Below, piece by piece: positions 22,254 to 32,304 of a DNA stretch of 64,000 nt; position 1 is the stretch's first letter; every line of letters begins with the position of its first letter. The position numbers and the translations under genes are program-made. The DNA comes from an uncultured Microbulbifer sp. (GTDB lineage Bacteria > Pseudomonadota > Gammaproteobacteria > Pseudomonadales > Cellvibrionaceae). Where the stretch lies: contig NZ_CANLDD010000001.1 in NCBI RefSeq assembly GCF_947489355.1, positions 358,678-422,677 of the forward strand, read 5' to 3'. The notes under the pieces were generated by a model. It made no database searches. It was not told the origin of the DNA and saw only the letters and a program-made list of their open reading frames with translations.

Positions 22254-22892
22254 TCAAAATGGCTCTGCAATTGTAACATTGCTGACAATTTCATAAATTT
22301 GAGTACCATGTAGCCCTTCTATTTCTAACCTGAGTTCCTTACATTGACCTCCAGTAGAATGAGCTGCATCAACCAATAAATTAATGTTTCTGTTGCGATC
22401 ATAGGGATTTCCGATAACCTGCCCAGACTCCAGATCCACACTACCCTTAATTGCTTGCAATTGTTGAGTGCTTAGCAAAGCATTTTTGTTTTCAGTACTT
22501 GTACCGATAACTATACCGCTACAACTTACGTTCAGCCGTGCAGAAAAATAAAATTCATTGCTGGGATTAACCCTCGTAAGCTGGCAATTAGGGGGATTTC
22601 CAGGAACGGTTCTGTAAGTGCCATCCGGTTTGCGATCGATTATTTGATAGCATTCAAACCCTATATCGTAAAATCCAAATCCCTTTATTTTTGAATCAAT
22701 ATCAAATATCAGAGGCTGCCCTATATCACCTACAACACGAATAGTAGCAATATACTTCCGTCCAACTTTTATAAAAGAATTATGATCTAAAGTATGTCTT
22801 ATACCACTCACATAAATCGAATTGTCATTTGCAGCAGCATTTACAGTTAAAAATAAACCAAGTAAAGAAATATATAATAATCTGACTTTCAT
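22254..22892 (-). CDS. Secreted hypothetical protein
   Basis: 212 residues with a clear signal peptide (residues 1-21, cut near NAAA-ND). The mature part is beta-rich by appearance and has several cysteines (FECYQII, NCQLT, VSCSG, QCKEL) that could form disulfides. No domain is recognised. GC is well below the flanking genes, which suggests acquisition. It stands alone. Confidence 0.6.
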   Translation of the reverse strand: MKVRLLYISLLGLFLTVNAAANDNSIYVSGIRHTLDHNSFIKVGRKYIATIRVVGDIGQPLIFDIDSKIKGFGFYDIGFECYQIIDRKPDGTYRTVPGNPPNCQLTRVNPSNEFYFSARLNVSCSGIVIGTSTENKNALLSTQQLQAIKGSVDLESGQVIGNPYDRNRNINLLVDAAHSTGGQCKELRLEIEGLHGTQIYEIVSNVTIAEPF

Positions 22893-23199
22893 TTTTATTC
22901 CCTATTTAGATACCATTCAAAAATCAGGTGGTATAATGCTTTCTCCATGGAATTATATTAAAGGTACGTCAGTCTCATATCCTGACATTGATTTTCATTT
23001 TCTTAAGTTTTTTGATTTACTACCACATCATACGATCTGTCATTTCAACAATACTATCGCAGTACTTCCTGAAAAATAAAGTTATATCTGATAAATTTTT
23101 CTTCATTTGAAGTACTCATAAATATCAGAGTCAACCACCTGCCGTATAAATGACATTAAATTTCAGAGTAATAACTAACCAGTAGATGGATGTAATCGC
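22893..23199. other. AT-rich intergenic region
   Basis: About 300 nt of low-GC DNA between the secreted-protein gene and the transporter remnant. It presumably contains the promoter for the minus-strand gene. No supported gene. Confidence 0.4.
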
Positions 23200-23496
23200 T
23201 ATCGCTGCAACCTCCCCGGTTATACCCTGCTCTAGACAAGCAGTGAAGGTGCCACAAAGGCAGATGGCAAAGCCACGCAGCAAACGGTTTTCCCGGGAGG
23301 ACCGGGAGCGCGGCTATCCCACACTGATTCGCGATTTGCTGCCCGTCGGACTCCTAGGCCTTGCACAGGTATCGCTGATGGCTGCGTTTATGTCGACCGT
23401 GCCCTCCCATATTAACTGAGGTGTCTCCTATATCCAGAATGATTTCTACCAGCAACTGCACAATCCCACAGTCAATGACCAAAAGCTGGCCTGGGT
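23200..23496 (+). pseudogene. Decayed fragment of an SSS-family sugar symporter gene
   Basis: This stretch aligns by eye with codons about 388-485 of the intact symporter at 28363-30471. Shared segments are [24 protein letters not shown] and [13 protein letters not shown], and the frame then hits a stop at 23417-23419. Divergence is greater than for the adjacent aroE-tail copy, so it may descend from a paralogue rather than a fresh duplication. No start codon or N-terminal half is left. Confidence 0.75.
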
Positions 23497-23912
23497 TATG
23501 CTGGTGGCCAGGCTGCGGAATCGTTTTATCTGTGGCGCAGGGTGTATCCGCAGGTCACACCGGTTTTGACGCGGTTGCACCGAGGGCTGGATAAGAAAAA
23601 TAACTAGAGGACCTTGTTTGTGCGGGAATTTCTACGCAACCTCTCCCTGTGTTTCGCCGTGGGCTGTTTTGGTGGTCTCTGCTATGCACTGGGCCTCTGG
23701 GCCATGGGACACTACGGATTTACCCATTGGCTGGGGGTGGACCTGGCTCCACGCCTTAACAGCGCCTATTTGTACCAGCGCATTGTGTGGGGCGGCCTCT
23801 GTGGCCTGCTGTTGATGCTGCCGTGGCGCAGTGCCTGGCTGTTGCGGGGCACTGCGCTTGCGCCCTGGGCGGCATTGCAGCCTCTGTGCTGCTGCGTCTG
23901 CAGGGAAAATAG
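23488..23912 (+). pseudogene. Duplicate of the aroE 3' end plus a deleted copy of the membrane-protein gene
   Basis: Nearly identical to 20561-21085. It carries the last 40 codons of aroE, the same GAGGA ribosome site and the first 78 codons of the membrane protein. About 109 nt (matching 20932-21040) are missing, which shifts the frame and scrambles the C-terminus. The join to the symporter fragment lies at GGCCTGGGT, a sequence close to both parents. Confidence 0.85.
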
Positions 23913-24480
23913 AAGCGCCAAACACAATGCGGCGGCCGTTTTTGCCTCCGCCAGCGGATGGCAAATCCGCTGTTATCAACCCGGCGCTTGTCCTTTTCAG
24001 TGAACCACTGCCGTTTGTTCGGGCTCTTTTTTTTGCAAAGTCTGTTTAGATTGCCCCCCACTCTGGCCAGCAGTCGCGGATAATCCGTGCGCAACAGGTA
24101 GTCCCCGAAGAAAACCTGATATCGCCTACCCCACTGCCTGTGTCGCCGCCTGCTTGTGCGCACTTTCTGAACGTAACGGCGCTAAGGCAAGATTTGGTAG
24201 CGGTGATCTCTCCGAAGACGCCTTTTCTTCATCCGCGCGATAGCGGACATGCTTGTGGATCGTACACAGACTCTATCCCAACCCGGCAAACCGGCCAGTG
24301 ACAAAACGGGGCTTTAAATAAGAGATATATCACCTGTAAACAGTGATATTGGTTTAAAAATTCACCAAAAATTCCACCTGCAAAGACGTCCGTGCTGCAA
24401 TGATGCAGAGCCGATACGGTTCAAATTCGGGGCAGAAAGATACAAACCAGGGCTGCGTTTGGGAAAAGTTTTTCACAAGC
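23913..24480. other. Intergenic region upstream of the TonB receptor
   Basis: About 570 nt without a supported gene. Frames here are short or antisense. The right end leads into the operator region for the GlcNAc receptor. Confidence 0.4.
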
Positions 24481-24482
24481 TG

Positions 24483-24498
24483 TTTACAACGTTGTCTC
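24483..24498. promoter_or_regulatory. LacI-type operator, site 1 (NagR candidate)
   Basis: Core ACAACGTTGT at 24486-24495 is a perfect palindrome with central CG, as LacI-family sites usually are. It repeats the core of the sites at 24517 and 35355. Confidence 0.7.
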
Positions 24499-24516
24499 AC
24501 AGGGCTAATGTGTTCC

Positions 24517-24528
24517 GACAACGTTGTC
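24517..24528. promoter_or_regulatory. LacI-type operator, site 2 (NagR candidate)
   Basis: GACAACGTTGTC is a perfect 12-nt palindrome centred 32 bp (about three helical turns) from site 1 and about 67 bp before the receptor start. It probably overlaps the receptor promoter. Confidence 0.78.
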
Positions 24529-24589
24529 ATGACCCGAAAGCCTGGTAGCCAACATGGCTTAATAAGAATAACTTTCAGAGGGAATTACC

Positions 24590-27319
24590 GTGAAAATACT
24601 CAGTTCTAACATTCGCAATCTTACCGGTGGCCGAGGCCGCCTCCTGCACAGTTCCCTGGCGGTCCTCGCCCTGTCCGGCGCAGTCGGTACACTCCATGCA
24701 CAGGAAGCGGCGCTGGAAGAAGTAGTTGTCACCGGCATCCGCGCCAGCATCACGGAATCGGTGAACACCAAGCGCAGCGCCAACGCCATCGTTGACGCCA
24801 TCACTGCCGAAGACCTGGGCAAGTTCCCGGACAAGAATGTGGCGGATTCCCTGTCCCGAATTACCGGTGTTTCCGTGACCCGCGGCTTCGGTGAGGGTGA
24901 AAAAATTGCCGTGCGGGGGACTTCTCCGAACCAGAACCGCACGCTCCTAAATGGTGCCGCCGTGGCCTCCGCCGATTGGTTTATCTTGGACAACCCCTCC
25001 CGCGCATTTAACTATACCCTGCTGCCCTCAAGCATCGTATCCGCTTTGGAAGTCTACAAAACCCCCCAGGCGAGTCTCCAGGAAGGCTCCCTGGGGGGAA
25101 CCGTGATGCTGCGTACCCGGCGGCCCCTCGACATGGCGCAGAACACCGGTGTCATCCAGGTGCAGGGACAGTACTCGGAAACCTCGGAGGAATGGGACCC
25201 CAGCATCAGCGCTCTGTACTCCTGGAAAAACGACGCCGAGAATCTGGGTTTTAATATTTCCTTGACCCGGCAGGACCGTACGCTACTGCGTGAAGGCACC
25301 GAGGTGTTGGGTTTCGAAAACCAGGATTTCGGTCGCGGCGCCCTGTGGGTGCCGCGGGCGCTCGGCGATGCCTATTTCGAGCAGGACCGTGACCGGGAGA
25401 CGGTGCTGTTCACCGGCCAGTGGCGCCCCTCGGACAGCGGCCAGTTCACCCTCACCTACCTGGACTCCGGGCTGGATGCAAACAATTCCAACTACAACCG
25501 CTACGAGTGGCTGAATGGCAACAACGGCGGCACCATTGATCCCGCCACAGCGGTAGTGACCGGCAGCGGCGTTATCGCCGGTGAAGTGGCCGGCAGCTTC
25601 GCCGAATACTATGTGATCGATCGCGTGTCCTACTCTGAGACCGGATCGCTGGATCTGCTCTACGAGCACAACTTCGAGCAACTCTCTTTGCGCGCCCGCC
25701 TCGGCCACACCGAGGCCGAGGGCGGTACCTCGCGGGATCGCCACTACGGTTGGGGCGCTCCCCTGGACCGCACCGAATTCAATGGCCTGAGCCATACCCC
25801 CTACCTGAACGGCCAGGTTGAAAGCGATGCGCAGTTGGGTACACGCGGGCTTGGCTGGATGCAGGAAAACGCCCGTGTGATGGATGACGATGAAAATTAC
25901 GCCAGCATCGATATTGACTTTGCCCTCGACACCGGGGTGTTTAACAGCCTCAAGAGCGGCCTGCTGTACCGCGATCACAACAAGGGCCAGATGATGACCC
26001 TGACTCGGTTCCACTGGCTCAGTGATGCCATGCACGCTGATGGCACCAATGCCTACAAATCAGGAGATACCGCCGGTTGGGACCGCTGGTTTTCGCCGGA
26101 GCCCGAATTCATGGACGGCAATCTGAATGCGGACCTTCTCGGCAACTACACCCGCAACCGTTCAGGAGCACCCTATCCGTTGATGAATATCCATGCGGCG
26201 CAGAATGTGATCTTCCCAGCACAGGCTTACGAAAACGCGGTAACGGTACTCAACCTGCCGGAGAATTGGAATGTGGAGGAAGAGATCCTGGCCGCCTATC
26301 TGCAGGCGGACTTCGATGGAGAGGGTTTCCGTGGCAACCTCGGCCTGCGCATGGTGCAAACCCGAGTCGGGTCCAGAGGTTACAACCTGCAAGGTGACCC
26401 GCTGGCAGCGGCCATTGATATGCTGGGCGGTTACGATTTACTGGTAAAGGCGGTTGACGCAACGACCGAAGATTTCAATATCCACCAGGAAACCCTGGAG
26501 CATGACTACACCGAGATTCTGCCGAGTGCCAATGTGGCCTTTGACATCGCCGAAAACCAAGTCCTGCGTCTCTCCGCGGCCCGTGTCATGGCCCGTCCCG
26601 ACTACATCACCATCGCGAACCAGGAATCCGCCAACCTGGATACCCAGACCGGCCGCCGCGGCAACCCGCAACTGGAGCCGGAAACCGCCAACCAGTTCGA
26701 TCTGGCCTGGGAGTGGTATTTTGCCGAGGGCGCGGTGCTGGCCGCCACTTACTTCCAGAAGGATATTGCGAACTCGGTGATCAACAGCACCTCGGTGGAC
26801 TTTCGCTTCGACGAACGCCTTGGCGAGGATATCCCTGTCCTTTTTATTCAGCCGGTTAACGGCAAGGGTGCCAAGGTCTCCGGTATCGAGCTGAGCTACC
26901 AACAAAACTTCGGCAACTTCGGTGTCATTGCCAACTACACCTATACCGACGCAAACAGCCGCGATGCGCGTGATTCTGTCAACAATCCCGGCTCCGGCCT
27001 GATCCCGGGCCAATCCGAAAACATGGCCAACCTGACTGGCTTTTATGAGAACGACTGGATCAGCGCGCGCCTGGCCTACAATTTCCGCACCCAGTGGTAC
27101 GACGGTCTGTCCGAATTCGGTTCCGAGGCCTATATCGACGATTACGGTCAGTGGGATGCCAGTATCACCGTCTCTCCCTGGGAAAACTGGGACTTTGTAC
27201 TGGAGGCGATCAACCTGACCGGAGAGGAACTGGAGTATTACCATATCGACGAGGCCCGCGCAGCCCGCTTGTATGACAATGGTGCGCGTTATCTTCTGGG
27301 GGCGAACTACCACTTCTGA
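24590..27319 (+). CDS. TonB-dependent receptor, probably for GlcNAc/chitooligosaccharides
   Basis: Outer-membrane active-transport receptor, 909 residues. A signal peptide (about residues 1-37, ending LHAQ) is followed by a TonB-box-like EEVVVTGIRASI and a plug with DKNVADSLSRITGVSVTRG. The C-terminal 22-strand barrel ends in Phe (YLLGANYHF). The plug layout matches the large polysaccharide-linked receptor group of Xanthomonas and marine bacteria. The GTG start has GAGGGA upstream. The substrate is inferred from the flanking kinase, symporter and nag genes and from two operators upstream. Confidence 0.9.
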   Translation: MKILSSNIRNLTGGRGRLLHSSLAVLALSGAVGTLHAQEAALEEVVVTGIRASITESVNTKRSANAIVDAITAEDLGKFPDKNVADSLSRITGVSVTRGFGEGEKIAVRGTSPNQNRTLLNGAAVASADWFILDNPSRAFNYTLLPSSIVSALEVYKTPQASLQEGSLGGTVMLRTRRPLDMAQNTGVIQVQGQYSETSEEWDPSISALYSWKNDAENLGFNISLTRQDRTLLREGTEVLGFENQDFGRGALWVPRALGDAYFEQDRDRETVLFTGQWRPSDSGQFTLTYLDSGLDANNSNYNRYEWLNGNNGGTIDPATAVVTGSGVIAGEVAGSFAEYYVIDRVSYSETGSLDLLYEHNFEQLSLRARLGHTEAEGGTSRDRHYGWGAPLDRTEFNGLSHTPYLNGQVESDAQLGTRGLGWMQENARVMDDDENYASIDIDFALDTGVFNSLKSGLLYRDHNKGQMMTLTRFHWLSDAMHADGTNAYKSGDTAGWDRWFSPEPEFMDGNLNADLLGNYTRNRSGAPYPLMNIHAAQNVIFPAQAYENAVTVLNLPENWNVEEEILAAYLQADFDGEGFRGNLGLRMVQTRVGSRGYNLQGDPLAAAIDMLGGYDLLVKAVDATTEDFNIHQETLEHDYTEILPSANVAFDIAENQVLRLSAARVMARPDYITIANQESANLDTQTGRRGNPQLEPETANQFDLAWEWYFAEGAVLAATYFQKDIANSVINSTSVDFRFDERLGEDIPVLFIQPVNGKGAKVSGIELSYQQNFGNFGVIANYTYTDANSRDARDSVNNPGSGLIPGQSENMANLTGFYENDWISARLAYNFRTQWYDGLSEFGSEAYIDDYGQWDASITVSPWENWDFVLEAINLTGEELEYYHIDEARAARLYDNGARYLLGANYHF

Positions 27320-27327
27320 TCCAACGC

Positions 27328-27357
27328 ATGGGTGCCAGGCACTGAGCCGGCACCCAT
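27328..27357 (+). terminator. Intercistronic hairpin after the TonB receptor gene
   Basis: ATGGGTGCC and GGCACCCAT form a perfect 9-bp stem with a 12-nt loop, 9 nt after the receptor stop. It lacks a U-run, so it is more likely an mRNA stabiliser or partial terminator. Either would give more receptor than kinase/symporter message. Confidence 0.5.
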
Positions 27358-27447
27358 CGGAAAATCATGGGCAGAGGGTTACTCGGGCCCCTATCTGGTT
27401 CGACCGGCGTTTCGAGAGGTATGGCGGTCTTTTTCAGAGGAGTGAAC

Positions 27448-28359
27448 ATGCACACCGGGATGGAGACTGAACCCGTTCTTTACCTGGGTATTGACGGCGG
27501 AGGCAGCAAGTGCCGGGCACGTGTCACTGGCGCCGGCAGGGAAGGCGTCGGTGTGGCGGGCCCGGCCAATCCCTTCCAAAACCTGACTCAGACCTGTGAA
27601 TCCATTCAGCAGGCCGCTGAGCTGGCGCTGGCCGATGCTGGCCTGCCGGCGGATGCGCTGGGCAAGCTGGTGGCCGGGGCCGGGCTGGCTGGTGTGAATA
27701 TTCCCCGTGTGCGTGAGCAGCTGCTGGCCTGGCGGCATCCCTTTTCCGCACTGTACCTGACCGACGATATCCAAATTGCCTTTCTCGGTGCCCATGGCGG
27801 AGAGGAGGGCGCGGTGATTGTCGCGGGTACCGGCTCAGTGGGTTACTCCAGCCTGAATGGTGGCCTCAGCATCGGCGCCCACGGTTTTCCCTTTGCTGAC
27901 AAGGGATCCGGCGCATGGCTGGGGCTGAAAGCACTGGAGGCAGCACTGCTGACACTGGATGACCTCGGCCCTGCCACAGCCCTGCTGCCGGCGCTGGAGG
28001 AGGAACTCCAGGCCCGCGGCCTGGATCTGGTGGGTGCCATGGCGGGCGCGGGCCAACAGGACTACGGGCGCCTGGCACCCCGGGTATTGGCGGTCGCTGA
28101 AGCGGGGGATGCGGTTGCCGTGGCCATTGTCAGGGAGGGTGTGAATTACCTGGAACAGGTAGCAAAACGTTTTCTGGCCAGAGGCCACAGCCACTTTTGC
28201 CTACTGGGGGGCCTGGCGGCCCGCCTGCTGCCCTGGCTGGGGGAAAAGACCTTGCAGTGCCTGCAGCCACCGCGGGGGCAACCCGATGAGGGCGCCCTCC
28301 TGTACGCCCGGCAATGCCACGGCGGCGTCATCACACGAGAGAGCGGACGGGGCTGTTAA
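27448..28359 (+). CDS. nagK: N-acetylglucosamine kinase, BadF/BadG/BcrA/BcrD ATPase family
   Basis: Phosphorylates cytoplasmic GlcNAc to GlcNAc-6-phosphate. The phosphate-1 loop GIDGGGSKCRARV and the phosphate-2 region VAGTGSVGYS identify an ASKHA-fold sugar kinase. A GSGAWLG motif follows. The start at 27448 is chosen for AGAGGAG at 27436-27442; the open frame extends farther upstream without a site. It is 3 nt before the symporter gene and next to nagA/nagB, which supports the substrate. Confidence 0.88.
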   Translation: MHTGMETEPVLYLGIDGGGSKCRARVTGAGREGVGVAGPANPFQNLTQTCESIQQAAELALADAGLPADALGKLVAGAGLAGVNIPRVREQLLAWRHPFSALYLTDDIQIAFLGAHGGEEGAVIVAGTGSVGYSSLNGGLSIGAHGFPFADKGSGAWLGLKALEAALLTLDDLGPATALLPALEEELQARGLDLVGAMAGAGQQDYGRLAPRVLAVAEAGDAVAVAIVREGVNYLEQVAKRFLARGHSHFCLLGGLAARLLPWLGEKTLQCLQPPRGQPDEGALLYARQCHGGVITRESGRGC

Positions 28360-28362
28360 GAA

Positions 28363-30471
28363 ATGCAACAAAGTGTTTTAAGTGGCATTGACTGGTTCGT
28401 TATCCTGCTGTTGCTGGGCTTCTCCCTGGCGATCGGCCTGCTGGTGCGCGATCGCGCGGGCGAGGGGGGCCTGGAGGGTTTTTTTGTTGCCGGGCGCCGT
28501 ATGCGTTGGTGGTTTTTGGGCACTTCCATCGTCGCCACCACCTTTGCCTCCGATACCCCACTGGCGATCACTGGCTGGATTGCCCAGTACGGCATTGCGG
28601 GCAACTGGTTCTGGTGGGGCGGAGCTGCCGGTGCAATCGCGATTACGGTTTTTTTTGCCCGTATCTGGCGCAGCTCCGGTGTGGTCACGGATGCGGAGAT
28701 CGCCGAGCTGCGCTATGGCGGTAAGCAGGCCGCTGCGCTGCGCACCGTGAAGGCCGGGGTTAACGCCACCTTCGTCAACTGCGTCATTCTCGGCTGGGTC
28801 TTCGCGGGCATGGGCAAGATTTCCGAACCCTTTATGGACTGGCAGACCCTGCTGGGCACCGGGCTGTATTCGGCCTTTGCCAATGTGTATCCGGAGGCGC
28901 TGCTGTTCCACTCCATCGATAACACCATCACCATTCTGCTGCTGTTACTGGTCACCCTGTTTTATTCCACTCTGGGGGGACTGCGGGCAATCATGCTCAC
29001 CGATTTGGTGCAGTTCGTACTCGCCATGGGGATGTCGATCCTCATCGCATTCCTGGCGGTTGATCATCTCGGTGGCCTGGAGGCCATGTGGTCTGGCCTG
29101 GAACAACAGTACCCGGCAGATTCCGGTGATGCCGGATTCCTGCCAGCGCAGCGGATTGCCTCCTTTGCCCCGGCCTTTGGCGAAGGCGTTGTCGGAGCAC
29201 TCGGTATCCCCTTCTCGGCCTTTGTGCTGACGTTGGGTGTGATGTGGTGGACCTCCGGCCAGGTAGACGGTTCGGGCTATATCTCCCAGCGTCTTTACAG
29301 CGCCGAAGATGGGGATCAGGCCGAGAAAGGCGCCCTGTGGTATGCCTTCGCCAATTTTTTGCTCCGCTCCTGGCCCTGGGCGATCGCAGGGGTGGCCGCT
29401 CTGGTGATTTATCCCCGCGTGGAAGTCAACCAGCTAGCGGAGGAATTCACCGTCTGTGCCGCGGATAACCGCCAGTGCACGGTTCAGATGCAGCAGTGCA
29501 TCAACGATCGCTATCGCTGCGACATACCCGGCTATACCCTGCTCTATACCAGCGAAAAGAACGTCGCGCAGGCCGATGGCGAAACCGTGCAGCAAATGGT
29601 TTACCGGGAGGACCGGGAGCGCGGTTATCCCGCGCTGATTCGCGATCTGCTGCCCGCCGGACTCCTGGGGCTGGCGCTGGCATCGCTGATGGCGGCATTC
29701 ATGTCCACCGTATCCACCCATATCAATTGGGGCGCCTCATACATCGCCAATGATTTCTACAAGCGTTTGCTCGACCCTTCGGCCAGTGACCGCAGGCTGA
29801 CCTGGGTTAGCCGCTTCGCCACCCTGGGGATTGCCGGTCTCAGTGCCTGGGCCGCCACCTTTGTCGACAATATCGGGGCCATGTGGGAACTCTGGGGCGG
29901 CATGATGGCGGGGCTGGGGCTGCCGCACCTGATGCGCTGGTTTTGGTGGCGCGCCAATGCCTGGACTGAGATTTCCGGCATGCTGACCGGGCTGGTCCTG
30001 GCCTGCTGGAATTTCCTCGCGGGGCGGGGAAATGGTTTTGCTGCGGACCAGATGTCTATCCTGCCGGGCTGGATGGCGAGCCACCCGATTCACGTGATCT
30101 GCTGGATTTCCCTCGCATCGGCACTGGTCTCGGTAATCACAACCCTGCTGACTCCCCCGGTTGAGGAGGCCCGCATCAGGGCATTCGCCGCGCGGGTGAA
30201 CCCCCTCGGCTTTTGGCGCGGGTACAATGCCGGGCAACAGCCGGTGCGGGGCTTCTGGCTGTCTGCCCTGTGCTGGCTCTTGGGGACCGCCTCCCTGTAT
30301 GCGGGGATGTTTGGGGTGGGCTACCTGCTGCGACTCGAGCCGATGACCGGCATTGCCCTGTTACTGGTCTGCGCACTGCTGTTGTGGGCGACCCTGCGCG
30401 GCTTGTCCCTGGTCGGTGCAAGCCGCGGGGGATTGCAGCGGGCGAAAGGCGATGCCGCGGTCCTCCAGTAG
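28363..30471 (+). CDS. Sodium/solute symporter (SSS family), probable GlcNAc transporter
   Basis: Inner-membrane Na+-coupled transporter, 702 residues, with at least 13 hydrophobic segments. N-terminal signature regions are GFFVAGRRMRWWFLG and ASDTPLAITGW. FMSTVSTHINWGASYIANDFY lies in the helix 8/9 region. An unusual Cys-rich insert (CAADNRQC, QQCINDRYRC) interrupts it near residues 365-386. Context, just after the GlcNAc kinase and beside the nag genes, points to GlcNAc or its oligomers. The last 111 nt overlap the convergent hexosaminidase gene. A decayed relative lies at 23200. Confidence 0.88.
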   Translation: MQQSVLSGIDWFVILLLLGFSLAIGLLVRDRAGEGGLEGFFVAGRRMRWWFLGTSIVATTFASDTPLAITGWIAQYGIAGNWFWWGGAAGAIAITVFFARIWRSSGVVTDAEIAELRYGGKQAAALRTVKAGVNATFVNCVILGWVFAGMGKISEPFMDWQTLLGTGLYSAFANVYPEALLFHSIDNTITILLLLLVTLFYSTLGGLRAIMLTDLVQFVLAMGMSILIAFLAVDHLGGLEAMWSGLEQQYPADSGDAGFLPAQRIASFAPAFGEGVVGALGIPFSAFVLTLGVMWWTSGQVDGSGYISQRLYSAEDGDQAEKGALWYAFANFLLRSWPWAIAGVAALVIYPRVEVNQLAEEFTVCAADNRQCTVQMQQCINDRYRCDIPGYTLLYTSEKNVAQADGETVQQMVYREDRERGYPALIRDLLPAGLLGLALASLMAAFMSTVSTHINWGASYIANDFYKRLLDPSASDRRLTWVSRFATLGIAGLSAWAATFVDNIGAMWELWGGMMAGLGLPHLMRWFWWRANAWTEISGMLTGLVLACWNFLAGRGNGFAADQMSILPGWMASHPIHVICWISLASALVSVITTLLTPPVEEARIRAFAARVNPLGFWRGYNAGQQPVRGFWLSALCWLLGTASLYAGMFGVGYLLRLEPMTGIALLLVCALLLWATLRGLSLVGASRGGLQRAKGDAAVLQ

Positions 30472-32304
30472 CGGCTCGTGGCGTTTTACCCGCGCGTAAA
30501 AGTCGGGCCAGTCCTTGCGCCCAACAGGACTCCAGGCGGTTTCCGCGCTCGCCAGCAGGCGCGGAAACAGCATGTATTCCAGCCTCTCAGCGCTGCTGAG
30601 CAGTTCACTCCAGAGTTGTGCCTGCACGCCCAGCAGGTCGCCGGCACTTTCATCCGGTTCAAAGTGGTAACAGGTCTCGAGATCCGCCGTGCCGGCCCAG
30701 TGCAGCCCCGGTTCCGCCACAGCGCTGCTCCAGGCCAGGTCGTGATAAGTGTGGGGGGCGGGGCAGGCGATCACCGGGTAGCCAAGCGCGCGCACACGCG
30801 CCGTGCTGGCGGGCTGCGTCCAGGCGCAGATGATCGCCGTCTTATCGAGCTTGCAACCCTCTGCGGCCTCTTCCCAGCCGATCAGGGTGCGACCGCTGCG
30901 CGCCAGCCGTTGCTGGGCGTAGCAGAGCAGGTGGCCCTGTAGCTGGCGCGCTGTGTGGTAGCCCTCCTGTACCATCAGGGCCTTGCAGGCGGGGGACCCC
31001 AGCCATGCGCCTTCGGGTACTTCGTCAGCCCCCATATGCACCCAGGGGCCCGGGAACAGCGCGCACACTTCCGCAAGCACGGTGTCCAGGAAGGTGTAGG
31101 TGCCCCGGAGCCCCGGGTTTAGCACATTGTCGCAATAGTACTGTACAGAGCAATAGCTGGAGCTGTCCTCCGTTTCCGCCAGTAGCCCAGGCAGGGCGCG
31201 AATGGCTGCCCGTGAGTGCCCGGGGATGTCGATCTCGGGAATCACGGTGATATTCAGGGCTGCCGCATGGGCGACAATATCGCGCACCGCCTGTTGGCTG
31301 TAGTAACCGCCGTAGCGCCCCGGGCCGCTGCCGAACTGCGGTTCCAGTACCTCGCCGTGGCCGCGCCAGGCGCCGATATTCGTGAGTGCCGGGTAGGCCC
31401 CAATTTCAAGACGCCAGGCCTCGTCGTCGGTGAGATGCCAGTGAAAACGGTTGAGTTTGTAGCTGGCCATGACATCCAGCAACTTGCGAATTTCATCGAC
31501 ACTGTGAAAGTGGCGCGCGCAGTCGAGCATGAATCCCCGGTGACGATAGCGCGGTACATCCTCAATCACACAGCAGGGCAGCTGGGGGCCCAGTGCCAGC
31601 AGTTGTACCAGCGATACGGCACCATAGAAAAAGCCCGCGGCATCCGATGCGGAGAGGGTCACGCCCTTTGGACCAATGGCCAGGCGATAAGCCTCCGAGG
31701 GGCACTCCCCCAATAACAATCGCAGCGGGGTTACCGCACTGCGATCGCTGCTCGAGCTAGACAGCGGGTGTACTTGGCCGAGGTATCCCAGGGCCAGCTT
31801 GCCCAGGTTGTCCTCCTTTGATGCCACCAGGAAAGCCCCGGCAAAGAGCAGTGCGCCTGTGCGGCAATCAAAGTGCCGGGGCGCGGGGATCAATGGACAA
31901 ACCGGCGTCACTGCGGGCGGGGCCTTCGCAGAGCGCGTCTGATCATTGTGTGGCGAGACCGGGAGGCTATGGGAAACCACCCGGACCTCGGTGACGCCGT
32001 TGTCGCCGGCAACGAAAAGTCCTCTGGGCAGGTCGCTTAGACGCTGCAGGCTGCCCGTCGGCAAACGGATAGACACAGTGGAGTCGTTGGGTCTTACAGG
32101 GGCAATGACCACATGGCTGCCGACCTGTCGCAGCAACCGGGTGCCCGCTCCCGCCGTTACCGCGTGCGGCAGATCCAGGTGCAGTGTCCAGTTGCGTGGC
32201 AACGGCTTGGGACCAGGCACCAGCGAGATGCGCAGGAGCTGGGCATCTCTCTCAACCTCAGCCAGGTGCAGCTTCGCGCCAACCGCCCTGTCAGATTCAG
32301 GCAT
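30361..32304 (-). CDS. Beta-N-acetylhexosaminidase, glycoside hydrolase family 20
   Basis: Releases terminal GlcNAc from chitooligosaccharides. The catalytic pair Asp427-Glu428 is in HMGADEVP, and substrate residues are seen in [13 protein letters not shown] and [11 protein letters not shown]. An N-terminal CBM/GH20b-like part spans about residues 1-245. No signal peptide is visible, so action on imported oligomers in the cytoplasm is likely. The ATG overlaps the nagB stop by 8 nt (ATGCCTGA). The C-terminal 30 residues are read antisense to the symporter gene. Confidence 0.92.
   Translation of the reverse strand: MPESDRAVGAKLHLAEVERDAQLLRISLVPGPKPLPRNWTLHLDLPHAVTAGAGTRLLRQVGSHVVIAPVRPNDSTVSIRLPTGSLQRLSDLPRGLFVAGDNGVTEVRVVSHSLPVSPHNDQTRSAKAPPAVTPVCPLIPAPRHFDCRTGALLFAGAFLVASKEDNLGKLALGYLGQVHPLSSSSSDRSAVTPLRLLLGECPSEAYRLAIGPKGVTLSASDAAGFFYGAVSLVQLLALGPQLPCCVIEDVPRYRHRGFMLDCARHFHSVDEIRKLLDVMASYKLNRFHWHLTDDEAWRLEIGAYPALTNIGAWRGHGEVLEPQFGSGPGRYGGYYSQQAVRDIVAHAAALNITVIPEIDIPGHSRAAIRALPGLLAETEDSSSYCSVQYYCDNVLNPGLRGTYTFLDTVLAEVCALFPGPWVHMGADEVPEGAWLGSPACKALMVQEGYHTARQLQGHLLCYAQQRLARSGRTLIGWEEAAEGCKLDKTAIICAWTQPASTARVRALGYPVIACPAPHTYHDLAWSSAVAEPGLHWAGTADLETCYHFEPDESAGDLLGVQAQLWSELLSSAERLEYMLFPRLLASAETAWSPVGRKDWPDFYARVKRHEPLLEDRGIAFRPLQSPAACTDQGQAAQGRPQQQCADQ

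Noticed and set aside
23620..24003. The duplicated membrane-protein gene as a functional CDS
   Set aside because: A deletion of about 109 nt shifts the frame after codon 78 and replaces the last two helices with Cys-rich nonsense, so it is treated as a pseudogene.
26438..27313. Long open frame antisense to the TonB receptor (also 25283-26035)
   Set aside because: It is the complement of a clear receptor gene; codon bias of the plus-strand gene keeps this frame open. No ribosome site or known domain.
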